A stretch of DNA of 64,000 bases, taken from the NCBI GenBank assembly GCA_036872755.1, contig JAVHNS010000006.1, positions 558,001 through 622,000 on the forward strand, in the 5' to 3' direction. Shown in pieces: positions 37,834 through 48,237 of the stretch. This stretch comes from Orbilia blumenaviensis. Its lineage: Eukaryota; Ascomycota; Orbiliomycetes; Orbiliales; Orbiliaceae. The translations under genes were made by a program, and so were the position numbers. Below the pieces are notes generated by a model. It did not search any database and was not told where the DNA came from. It saw only the letters and a list, made by a program, of their open reading frames with translations. Each line of letters begins with the position of its first letter. Position 1 is the first letter of the stretch.

Positions 37834-39693
37834 ATGGAGACAGCGTCGACCGGGTCTGCCCATGACCCTGTGAGGCAACAATTCCTACGGCAGCTACATT
37901 GGTATCTTGGCCAAATCACAAATGAGATGGTTCAAGAAGCTGGTGAGAATTACGATAGGAAAAAGAGAAACGATAAGTTTTATAATAGCCTCAAGTTTTT
38001 GGCTGATCATGTCGTCAGGTTCAACGACACCCGAGAGAAGGGTAGAGAGCCAACCGTTCCTCCCCGGTCATCCCCAACCGGAGACCATACGGGCATGCGG
38101 CCTTTCATTCCAAACTCTTCGCTGCACAAGCAGCCACAGCAGTCAGTCAGTGCGGAAGTGAGGCCACCGATCAATGTAGCACTACAGCAACCTGATTTGG
38201 CGAGCTTACATGCCTCGTTACCTCGAGGCCGAAGCTTCTCTGAGGCCCAACCTGGTCCTGGAACCATGCACGGCTCTACGGTTATAAACATGAGTAGGCC
38301 GACTGTGTCACCAACCGCAGCTTTGGACGCAACCTTCTCTTCCATGCCATCTCTTCAAAACAGCAGGGTGCAGCCATCAGAGTCTGTCCCAACCGTCGGA
38401 GGAATCAGCCCCTCTCGATCACCTTCAACCACAAACACCACACGGAACAACATTCAACCTTCTATTAACCAAGCAAATTCATCATCGACGCTGCAGAACA
38501 AGCCTTCGACCAACTTTGGCTTCGCGCCCCAAAGGAAGGCTCTCACAAGCATGACTCCATTACAGCAGGCTGCTATTTCTACCACAGCCGAAATTGAGGC
38601 CAGCTTGGCCGGTGCTGGTGACTTCCTCGCTCCCCAAAGGGATACAACATTATTACCAAGGCAGACAGGGCCAATGGCCTCTAAACAGTCTTTGGTATCT
38701 CACTCAGCCTCCAGGGCGGGTCCTAATGCCACTGATCTATTAGACAACAATGCTTCACAAGTCCGGAAGCGTAAGCGCCAAAAGAAGCAGTGGTGTACAC
38801 TCTGTAACGAGCACAAGGAGGGCTTCAGGGGCCCACATGAACTTGCACGACATATGAACATTCAACATCAAACCAAGAAGACTGTCTTCATTGTCTATGA
38901 CGATTCGCCTGGCGGTGACATGTTCAAGAACTGCAAGCATTGCTCAAGGCGGAAGATCTATGGCCAGGATTACAATGCTGCTTGCCATCTTCGACGAGCT
39001 CATTTCAATAAGCGGTTGAAGACGGATACCCCTGAGGAGAGGGAGTACAAGCAATTACATCCAGACTTGCCGCCTATGGAAGAGCTTCGCCCTTGGCTTA
39101 GGAAGTGCCTTGTCGACGTCTCGAAGTTAAAAGATGGGAAGTATATCGACAACCAAGACGAGGCTATTCTCAAAGTTGAGCCGGCTGTTAAGTTCGAGGA
39201 TCCAGCATCCAGTTCCGACCAAGATAAGGACCTAGAAATGTCGGATAATGATCCACAACCAGAGGGCCCAGCTACTCCTCCACCCGATTCTGAGGTCGAG
39301 GCCGAAGCCCCCATGTCTGGAGTCCAAGACCCTACAATGGATGAGTCAATAATCCATAATAACTTCATGGACTTCGATTTCTCTGATTTCGTCGTTCCAC
39401 AGAGCGATTTCGTCTTCAGCCCACCTCTTGTTCAACCAATGCAACCATCAACCATCCCACGCACTAATAATCTCAATACCATCTTTGCCCTACAAATGCA
39501 ATCGATGGGCATATCCCCCGACCAGATTATTTCCGACAAAATGCCAGAGTTTATCGGGATCGATAATAATAACATGTTCAACACCCCCTTCGACCTACCG
39601 GAATTCACTGGTCATGGTCTTGAGGCTTTAGGTATTGACGGATCGCTTGAGAACTTTGACATCGATCAGTTTCTTGCGCCAACTTTGAACTGA
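37834..39693 (+). CDS. C2H2-type zinc-finger protein, putative transcription factor
   Basis: Intronless, 619 residues. The N-terminal 65 residues form a helical region (FLRQLHWYLGQITNEMV, KKRNDKFYNSLKFLADHV). A long Ser/Pro/Gln-rich disordered segment follows. A basic stretch RKRKRQKK then leads into two zinc fingers: Cys321/Cys324 with two His in RHMNIQH, and Cys367/Cys370 with two His in HLRRAH. The Cys-to-His spacing (15 and 14) is longer than the classical 12. The C-terminus is acidic and Asp/Phe-rich (DFDFSDFVVPQSDFVF), like an activation domain. Nuclear DNA binding is the likely role. A CT-rich leader of about 700 bases precedes the start, common for fungal regulators. Its targets are not deducible. 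Confidence 0.9.
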   Translation: METASTGSAHDPVRQQFLRQLHWYLGQITNEMVQEAGENYDRKKRNDKFYNSLKFLADHVVRFNDTREKGREPTVPPRSSPTGDHTGMRPFIPNSSLHKQPQQSVSAEVRPPINVALQQPDLASLHASLPRGRSFSEAQPGPGTMHGSTVINMSRPTVSPTAALDATFSSMPSLQNSRVQPSESVPTVGGISPSRSPSTTNTTRNNIQPSINQANSSSTLQNKPSTNFGFAPQRKALTSMTPLQQAAISTTAEIEASLAGAGDFLAPQRDTTLLPRQTGPMASKQSLVSHSASRAGPNATDLLDNNASQVRKRKRQKKQWCTLCNEHKEGFRGPHELARHMNIQHQTKKTVFIVYDDSPGGDMFKNCKHCSRRKIYGQDYNAACHLRRAHFNKRLKTDTPEEREYKQLHPDLPPMEELRPWLRKCLVDVSKLKDGKYIDNQDEAILKVEPAVKFEDPASSSDQDKDLEMSDNDPQPEGPATPPPDSEVEAEAPMSGVQDPTMDESIIHNNFMDFDFSDFVVPQSDFVFSPPLVQPMQPSTIPRTNNLNTIFALQMQSMGISPDQIISDKMPEFIGIDNNNMFNTPFDLPEFTGHGLEALGIDGSLENFDIDQFLAPTLN

Positions 39694-42600
39694 CCAGTCG
39701 ATCTTGAGCCAATATGCAAGCAATGAGATAGCATAACAAACGAGAAAGAAAGGATGTGAGAAGCAATTTCATACGCATCAATTGCCAACAATTGAACACC
39801 AACCCGCGTTTCGTACTATCTTGTCAACAGATATTATAATGTGTAATAGACCAATCGAAGAACCCACGCAGCTTCTCGAGAAGCTACGAAATAGTTCGAG
39901 TATCCGTTTCGTTTGCAGAAGAAAAGATATCAGACTATGTATGTGTTTCATGCATATATTAGTCGCATCAGCAGCCAACATGGTGTAATTGGAATGTATC
40001 TCTGGCTCTCGAGTTCAAACACATTTGAGGGCTCAATGACTCTTCCACATCCATGTTAGCTTCAGCAACATTCGAACGTCAATACATCCTCGACTTCTGT
40101 TTTCACATTTAGCAAGAGTTCGCCATATAACTCTCTTCGACTTACTCGGTTCAACCCTCAGCTTGCCTTTAGTCACAAACAAAATCTAATACGACAACTT
40201 CGCGTCACGATCTCAGTATTTACCTTCATTTCCTTAACTTCTTCACGTGTTAGCTCCATGCTAACATGGATACAAGCCCGTGTAAACTCACTAACTCTTT
40301 GCTGGGCCCTCTCAACCATGCTCCCCAAGCATCTTCTCAAGCAACGAAGAGAGTTTACAGCCATCAGCTTGTTATTTTTACTTTCTTTTCTCTAATATAT
40401 ATTCCCCATTTCCTTTCTCTTCAACCCGGGCTTGGTGTTTATTTCGGAAATATTCTGTAACATTACGATATAACGACGTCAGAATGATGATACCCACGAC
40501 CTCTTTTCTTTAAACTATATCATACTATGGAAATGGCTACTTTTGGCTGGAGTGGTTTGTCATGTTCATTTCTTTTCATGTTTTTCTGGCGTTTTAGCTG
40601 TGTGCGTCCTGCGGAGTTATTACTTTGTGGAATCGGATTATTTTGTACCATGCTTGCCGTCTTTGCGAGATGAGCTCCATGCTCATAGTATTCCTTTTTA
40701 TATACTTTGCTACTTTAAGTCACTTCCCGACCTGTAGTCGGATCGTGTCTGTTTCACAATACATCATGTCTTGACAATCATGTGGTTTCATTCTCATCTT
40801 GTTCAGGGTATCATATCTGATCACGATACACAGGGATGCACTGAGCGCTTGCTCTGAATGCAACGTGCAACTATTTGCATAAGAATTCCGTGACTTCAAT
40901 GGTGTCTCCCGATGGGAAAAAACGGATTTGAATGAGGACACCATTGGCTGTTATTACATCGAACGGGTGATGTGAACCTTAGAGGCATGCACCGATCACC
41001 TCAAGACTCCAACATCGGTGTACTATTAACTCATCACCAAACAGATCCTGAATCAAAATCAGATACTGATGCCCTCTTGTTCTCAGCATTATGCCTCTTA
41101 TCTTCCTCGATTTTCTCTTACATTTCTTACCTCCTTTCTCTCCTCTTTTTTTCGAACCTAAAGATCGATGTATATCGATTGCCTGAAAAATGCACAAAAA
41201 AAAGGAACTCGGACGATTCCCGCAACCGCTGCGCTGAGGGTCGTATCTCATTTTAACAACTCTTTTTCCCTGCAACGATCTCGGTTTTTCGGCGCTGGCG
41301 GTTCTACTCTTATTTTATTTTATTTCCTCTTTTACCTCATCGGCGAACCTTTATTTTTTTCTTCTCCCACGATGTCGGCCCTGGTGGTCCAAGGGCCCCG
41401 GGATACAGGCGGATACCGATGTAGCAACATTACCAAAGTCATCCCTAACTATTGCAAGATTATTTTGACCGAACGTCAATAGCCTAAGGGTTGTACATAT
41501 ACATGACTTTACCATCTTGATCTCTTCATCTCTTCACTGTATATGCTAAAAAAAAAAAGAAAAAAAAAAAAACCACAATGTCGGAAATGAGCCTCGGGCT
41601 CCGGTGCTTTGGGTGGGAAACTGGTTTCTTTTTATTCGCGACTTTTTACGAATATGGAGTTTCCCTTTTTCATGGAGCGTGTGGGTTCTTACCAGCGGGT
41701 GTTTTCCTTTTGAGAAAGGATGGGCATTGGAATACAAGATTTGATTTTTGATCATAGGATTATTATCACTATCAGGTTTCTTCTCTTGGTATCGGAAGGT
41801 ATGGGTGATGATGCATAAAGTACTTCTTTGATACGGTGGGTGTATGTGTCTGTATAAGTTTGGGTGAGCGTGAGTGTGAGTGTGAGTGTGAGTGTGAGCA
41901 TGGTTGTGTACAGTGGTGGTTGGTGTTTTTGACGGTGAGTGCAGGTTAGTTCAAAATTTTCAGAGTACAATATCGGTAGGATTAGTTGAAGAATATTATA
42001 CAATTTTGGGAAAAGTCTCATTGTTCCTGACGCCCATGTAAAAGCTTTTACGTACTCCTACTACCTAGTTGCCTGATGTGTGCCGTAGCTGCAGTGGAAC
42101 TTAGGGATCTATGCAGTAATCATAGGTTCTGGAACCTTACAAGCTCGCGATCGATAAATCCTTGCAAGAATGATCTGAAGCATTGATGCATTACATTCTA
42201 GGAGATAAATGTCGGGCCTTGCAGTGCCTGGGACTCCTTGTTTGTTTGGGCCCGATGTCTTTTCCCTTTGGCTATCCCACGCGCATTTCAGATATGGCCG
42301 TAAACCATATCCCCAAGTATTGTTCCCGGGCTTGTACTGTTCTCGACCACAGATAAGCAACTACCCATAGAATATGTAGCGAGTGACCGCATCTACCCAG
42401 GATGTATGAGTGTAGTACTGGCGTTTCGCCCGCGGTATTCCTAGATATTTATGTAGCCTTCAGGAGTGCTACAAAACACAACTACTGCGATCAATCGTGG
42501 TTTAGGCTCCGACCGCTGGTTTTTCGGCTTTCTACCCGAAGGTAGCATCTTGGGCTGGTCTGCCGGGGTCTGCGGTGAGGACTCGGCCACAAATATCTGT

Positions 42601-42707
42601 ATTTCAAGTTTCCTACAGATCGCGTATCTGTGAACTTGAAAAGCTGTATTGCACCCTCGGCGTGCCCCTAGTTCGAACGTCCCCATACCTTCGCTTTGCG
42701 GGTCTTC
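39694..42707. other. Intergenic, no gene recognised
   Basis: A 3-kb stretch with short unsupported ORFs, an interrupted poly-A tract (41548-41572) and a GTGAGT microsatellite (41863-41898). Confidence 0.5.
41863..41898. repeat. GTGAGT-type microsatellite
   Basis: About six tandem copies of a GTGAGT/GTGAGC hexamer, directly visible. Confidence 0.85.
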
Positions 42708-43277
42708 TCATAGTCGGCCTTTCATATACACGCCCTTTCCTTTACTCTTGCTGACTTTCTGCTCTTTCACTTCCTCTTGAATAACTGCCTTGCCCTTGCC
42801 TTTCTCTGGTTTCTCAAAGTCCCCCCAAATTTGGTCTGTATACTCTCCTTTTGTTAAGCCCAACCATTCCACAGGATCCTCAACCTCTTCATCCACTGGC
42901 ATCATCTTTTCTCCGCCCCTTCCCACCATTAACGCTTCTATTTCGGTCCCTTGTGTATCCATAACTTCTAACAGTCCTACAACGTCGAGCCCATCAATCG
43001 ACTTTTGAAATTCGATGTCCGGTGAAAATGTTCCGTTGAGGAGGGAGTATGGTCCTACAGCTTCCAGCTGTTGGGGGTCGGCACCTGGATTTACGAAGGA
43101 TTCATATTCTCCTTGTGTTTCGATATTCGATGGGGCTGATCGGAATGTCTTTTGCGCAGTCCCTGCCGACGACGACGACGGTACGAGGCGGTCTGCCCAG
43201 ACCTTCCCGTTATCGTTTTGTGTTGCGCTGTTGGAATTCGAAGCTCCGGTTTTAGCAATAGATTGAAGGAATGTCAT
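42708..43277 (-). CDS. Hypothetical Lys/Glu-rich protein
   Basis: A 189-residue frame without introns. The composition and the ordered stretches (QGEYESFVNPG, DVVGLLEVMDT, EDPVEWLGLTKGEYTDQIWGDF) look protein-like rather than random. The C-terminus is Lys/Glu-rich (about residues 150-189) and probably disordered. No signal peptide, membrane segment or catalytic motif is visible. I do not recognise a family. A further short 3' exon cannot be excluded, since GTGTAT and GTATAT donors occur close to the stop. Confidence 0.6.
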   Translation of the reverse strand: MTFLQSIAKTGASNSNSATQNDNGKVWADRLVPSSSSAGTAQKTFRSAPSNIETQGEYESFVNPGADPQQLEAVGPYSLLNGTFSPDIEFQKSIDGLDVVGLLEVMDTQGTEIEALMVGRGGEKMMPVDEEVEDPVEWLGLTKGEYTDQIWGDFEKPEKGKGKAVIQEEVKEQKVSKSKGKGVYMKGRL

Positions 43278-45203
43278 TTTGTTGGAAATTAATTCGTGCT
43301 TCGTTCGTAAACCTTCGAGTCGGATGATATCTTGAGCTTGAGAATTTGAATTTTTACTATTGATATCGGCTGACTCCCCTTCTTAAAACTACGGTATCGC
43401 GATAGAGTTTAAAGATAAGTTGTAACCCAACGTCCAGGCTTCTGGGGCATGAGGAAGGATATTAATATGAACGCAAGCCCTCCATTGCGCCGGAATCTGG
43501 AATCTTTTCCCGATTCGGGTGAATGGGTGTGGCAACTGGCGCATGTGAAAATTCAACGCTCGCGGTTTTGCCGAAGTCCTGGCCAGTTTGACCGTTCAGT
43601 GTAACGCAGGAACCACGGAGATACTCACAGTATACACGTTTACTGTGGCTTCCTTAGATCTTTAATTAATTAATATCTCGAAATGCACATACCCTAATCA
43701 AGCTTCGAGTACTAATTGGGTTGAAGAATGAAATTGAATGGTCATATAAGGTTTTCGGATACGAGATCTGGATGGCATGAGATAACCTGTGAGGTAGGCG
43801 TCTTGGCGTTGGCGAAATTGAAATGACACTGCACCGTAACGTTGGTGGCAGTTGACATTTTTATGACCCAAAGGTTACCTAACTAGGTGGATAGACGTCA
43901 ACTTACATAGGTATTGACGGCGAATTTTGGCAATACAAGCTCCAGAGCAAGCCGGATAATAGTAACCTGCTTTTATTCACTATTCTGATTGCATTGGCAC
44001 GGATCTAAGATAGCACTGTTGGATGATAATTTGACAGCTATGGTACTAGTTGCTAGAACGCGGTTGATATTTTGACATCAAATGCTATTACTCGTGAATA
44101 TCTAAGGTAAGCTATAGCAATTTTGATTATGTGTCTAGAATATGAGGGTTATCGGGGCTACTTCGCCTAGGCTTGCTTACGAGACCAAAGTTATCTACTA
44201 AGCCGGCCATATAGCGTGAAGACAGCGTCTCATCCATTATCTCCGCCGTCCATATGCCTCAATAACAGCTTTACGCTATTTAATTATATTTTGGGGGTAT
44301 TACCCTGCATATGCGCATGCCTTAAGGGTTTCACTGGCTGCTAGGTTTACGTTTTACGTTATATGCGTAGATGGCTGAGGAAAAATCGATCCCGTAGCAA
44401 ACGTCCAAATGACGAAAAGGACTTAAGCTGATTTCCAAGTACTTCTGCATGCGTACGTACCCTGCAATTGACCGAGATAATCTCCAACTCGTTTCAAGAC
44501 CAATTTGCAACACAGCGTTGAGAAATGCTCGAACCTCGGTGACTCCTGAAATAGCTATAGTCGCCCGCTAGGGTCCTATAATATATTACTACCAAACCCG
44601 CTTGATCATGAATTACATAAGTAGGTATTTAGTACTAAGGATTTAGGTAGGGGGGGAGTCTAGCCCCCATCGGAAAGACTGTCAAACCCCAGGATATCCC
44701 TTGTAATTGCCAAGTATGTGTCAAAACGGTGCCGGCCTGACTTTAGCCTGCACATCTTGTGTAGACATGTCGAGGGGTCTGCACCGGGCCCACAATTAAA
44801 TGCATGCGCAAACATAACCCTTGTAATAATAATAATCAATAATACGTATAACAGTTGATATGGAACTGCTTGGAACTATTCATTTCTTGAAATAAATAGT
44901 AAAACAATCGACTTATATATAAGTAAGTCTGACAACCTATAGTTATGCGGCGCTGATACATTTGTGGGTCGACTGTCATACACAGGCTGCCTCTGTGTTC
45001 CTTGAGACTTTCTACCTCTTTGCATAAGTTAAAATTGATATCATTACACCGTGTCTATCATACTTAGGAAACTATCTGTACTGAAGCTGAGTATGCATTG
45101 GAATGTAGGGTACTGATCGATCTCAGATACTCATTTGGGCTTGTCGTGTCTATAGAAGGTAGCCAAACCCTCGTAGATTACTGCTAGCACTCTATGATAT
45201 GGT
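43278..45203. other. Intergenic, no gene recognised
   Basis: A 1.9-kb AT-leaning stretch with nothing I can support, other than promoter sequence for the minus-strand gene ending at 42708. Confidence 0.5.
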
Positions 45204-46046
45204 TCAGTCCCCCTTCCATGTCTCATCGGAGCCTCTTTTCATATTCCGATCCTCTCGCGCCAAGCTGACGCAGAATCCCTTCGAATCGAGTATGTTGTCA
45301 AATCGACGTCCAGCTCGGACTGTTGTCCCGACCCTCACTATTCCACTCTGGACCACTTTTGTCCCTACCAGGGCCCGACCCTTTCTTTGACTCAATTTCC
45401 GAATTAGCGAGTCTAAGAATTGGCCAACCGTCATAGAATTCCAACCGTTCGCAGTTGGGTTACCAAGTTGTACGTATAAATTTCGTTCTTCGTCATCTGC
45501 TTGTGACGTGTAAAGGATGAACCATGGGATAGGCGCCTCTCCCTTGTGTCGTCTATCTTCTTCATTTGTTATAGCAGACCTTCTTGCTATTCTCCTAAAC
45601 TCAGCTGTTTCAGCGGCGATTATGGCGGGGTCCGCCTTGAATGGGTATAACAAGAAATCGCCGTGGAAATCTTTTACGGGAAGCGGATAATAGTCCCATG
45701 AGTTGTCTTTCTTCCCTTCGTCTTCCTCGGAATTTCGGTATGTCATGCAAGGAACCCAGGTGTTGCTCTCTTTATCAAGAACAAAATGCGATAGAGATGT
45801 AATAAGTCGATGAATCCGGGTTAATGGAAACCGAACGCTTAGGTTTCCAGACTTCGTCGGATAGCCAAAGTCCCCGCTTTTATCAGTTGTAAACATGGGT
45901 GTGTATCTTTTCCCGACGACCACTGCCGGCGCCGAGAGAAATGCGGCCCATGCTTTGCATACACACCGAAGAGTTGGATGTTGCGGCCACGTTGAGAACG
46001 ATAAAATGGTATATTGAATTTCGAGGGGTAGGGAGGCGGGTGCCAT
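45204..46046 (-). CDS. F-box-like domain protein
   Basis: A single exon of 280 residues. The N-terminus matches an F-box pattern: SLPLEIQYTILSFST, then PTLRCVCKAWAAFL (about 5-40), with Leu-Pro, a hydrophobic helix and the C-x-x-W ending. The remainder has no repeats that I recognise (no LRR or WD40). It contains a Glu/Asp-rich loop (about 108-116) and a strand-rich region with WFILYTSQADDEERNLYVQLG. F-box proteins recruit substrates to SCF ubiquitin ligases through Skp1. The substrate is unknown, and many fungal F-box-only genes are lineage-specific. Confidence 0.75.
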   Translation of the reverse strand: MAPASLPLEIQYTILSFSTWPQHPTLRCVCKAWAAFLSAPAVVVGKRYTPMFTTDKSGDFGYPTKSGNLSVRFPLTRIHRLITSLSHFVLDKESNTWVPCMTYRNSEEDEGKKDNSWDYYPLPVKDFHGDFLLYPFKADPAIIAAETAEFRRIARRSAITNEEDRRHKGEAPIPWFILYTSQADDEERNLYVQLGNPTANGWNSMTVGQFLDSLIRKLSQRKGRALVGTKVVQSGIVRVGTTVRAGRRFDNILDSKGFCVSLAREDRNMKRGSDETWKGD

Positions 46047-46648
46047 TTTGGGTTTTTTGAGTCAGCAAAAGAAGGTTGCAATACTGAAAGAGGAATTCTT
46101 GCCGCCGCCGCCATTCTGCGCATTAAGCGGTTTTCCGTGAAGGAGGAAGTCCGGACTTAAGTAATCACAAACACTCTGCGCATGAACCAAGATCAGTAGC
46201 TAACGCAAATGGTTTCCAATTGTTTAAGCGGTTTAATTCCAAGCCGTACAATGCATTTTGTTGCTAGTCTGGCTTGCCCCCGTGCACTATTTTCATAATG
46301 CATAACTAGCGAACCTATCATGATGGGATGAATATGACGATCCTGTTCAGAACCATGTTCAGAATCCAGTATTTCTGGGTCTGTCAATGTTGGTGCCCAG
46401 GCCCACCAACGCTAGCGCCGGTTATAATACTAGTATCGATCAGTTCCCAGTCTTTCGGTAAACCCACGGAAAAATTGTCTGTCATCAGGGGTACTCCTAT
46501 GTGCATGTGTCGACATTTCTGCACTCCCTGCATTTTCGATTTCTGCATAACCTGCATTAAATAGACAACCAATTTTTGCAGAAATGCGATGCGCAGAAAT
46601 TTTATTTTGTATGTAAATCTCATGTAAACGTTATAAACATGTTCGCCG

Positions 46649-46680
46649 ATGCAGTTTTGAAATTTTTTTGAAAACTGCAT
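46649..46680. repeat. Hairpin with a perfect 10-bp stem
   Basis: ATGCAGTTTT and AAAACTGCAT flank a 12-base AT-rich loop. Nearby sequence (46510-46600) repeats CTGCAT/TGCAGAAA words in both orientations, suggesting a small degenerate inverted-repeat element. Confidence 0.6.
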
Positions 46681-47506
46681 ATCCTACGTCTCGGCCCAGC
46701 GTTGGAAATTGCGCATCCAAATACCATTTTATGTTCAGCCCAGTCCCGATTGATAAAATTAGACAACCGCGATGTCAACCGACAGACAATGCCCACGTTT
46801 CTGAGGAAAGGTATTTACTGACTCTCTTGCCTCCTAGGATTCTCCATTTGGTGCTGCCTTTTTAGATACGTACCCCAGACCAAGTAGCTTTCGCTCAAAA
46901 CTGCAAGCGATGCTTCCTAATCGCTTTTTCCGCCTACATAATTATATAAAAGGAGTTCATCCCAAGGTACATGCTAGCTAAGACAGATCTCCAGGATTAT
47001 GCTGGTGGAGGTTGGCTAGTGCCTATCCAACGAGACCATGCCTATCCGGAAATGCATTCGGCATACCCCCAGTTATGTTCCCGCCTCCGAGCTCTTATAT
47101 TCGAAGATATATTTCTATGATATATCGATCATATTTGCAAAGAAACGCAGCTCAGCCTAGGGTTTTATATAGTCGCACGGACATGCGGCTGCGTAGATTT
47201 TCAAACGAAATTCGAAACATGTTCCTTTGTTTTGAGATCGACTGCCCTATGGATTAATCTCGTTGACAAGTCTATCTGTTGCTTCTTAACTTGGCCGTAC
47301 TCGAGTATATCAAAACACTTCGTTTGGAATACGCCCGCCATCCCCGACGCCTCAACCACCTTTCGACACTAGTTTCCGAATCTTGAATTGTTAAGATTAG
47401 GAGTTGAAGAGTTCTCTTTAGAGAACCCGGGCTTGGTCCATGCAGTCCCGTGTATCCAAAAGCCTAAAGATATCATGGCCTCGCTATCGGGACAATATGA
47501 ATAAGT

Positions 47507-47531
47507 AGCAGCAGCAGCAGCAGCAGCAGCA
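47507..47531. repeat. AGC trinucleotide microsatellite
   Basis: About eight tandem AGC units, non-coding in any supported gene model. Confidence 0.85.
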
Positions 47532-48237
47532 ACGGTACCGGTAGCAATATTAATAATAGTGGTCAAAATGAATGCTGCGCTTCGCTGTCGTTTAGCTTTG
47601 GCTGCCCTAAGCCGTGAAGACACTGAGCCCCAAGGCACTATCAAGACGATAGGCGTGATTATATTTCTAAGGGTCTTGGCCCCGAGACCAGGTCTTGGTA
47701 TATTTGCCTTATCAATCTCGCAAGTCAAACTGGTAACGCTGACGAGTGGCGGAGAGCGTGTGTGAGAAAAAGCGGGAAAAGGAAACCCCGGGCCTGTCTA
47801 TCTACTCTTTATAATGATAAAGATAACCTAGTAATTCCCTAGCTAGGTGTTCTTATCAGCTTCTAATAAACTTATAACTATCAATATAAAGATTATAAAA
47901 ATAAATAATCTCAAGCTTTCTGATGTGGTGAAAATTATGAAAATACCTAGGTATTATTTATTACAAATCCAAGGACGACTAGATTAGCGCAATGACGGCT
48001 AATGGGAAAGATGAGTGAGGGAAACATAAGTCTATATGTAACCCGATAATGTACATATATTTTCGTAGAAAATACCGACTAATTGCCGGCTTTAGACTGT
48101 AAGAGTGCAGAGCTGCTCGAGTACAATATTGGTAACTCTAACGCCAATGCCGAGGGGTGAAATGTTTGGGAGACGGAAGTTAATTGTGCATGGAAAAACC
48201 CACCAAAATATCTTAGGAGCAACCGCATAGGAGTGTC

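Larger units (their letters stand above)
46047..48237. other. Intergenic, no gene recognised
   Basis: A 2.2-kb stretch between two minus-strand genes. Contains a perfect 10-bp hairpin (46649-46680), an AGC microsatellite (47507-47531) and an ACCTAGGT palindrome (47945-47952). No coding region supported. Confidence 0.5.

Noticed and set aside
41863..41898. Tandem repeat as a CRISPR-like array
   Set aside because: Six-base units without spacers: a simple microsatellite in a fungal genome.
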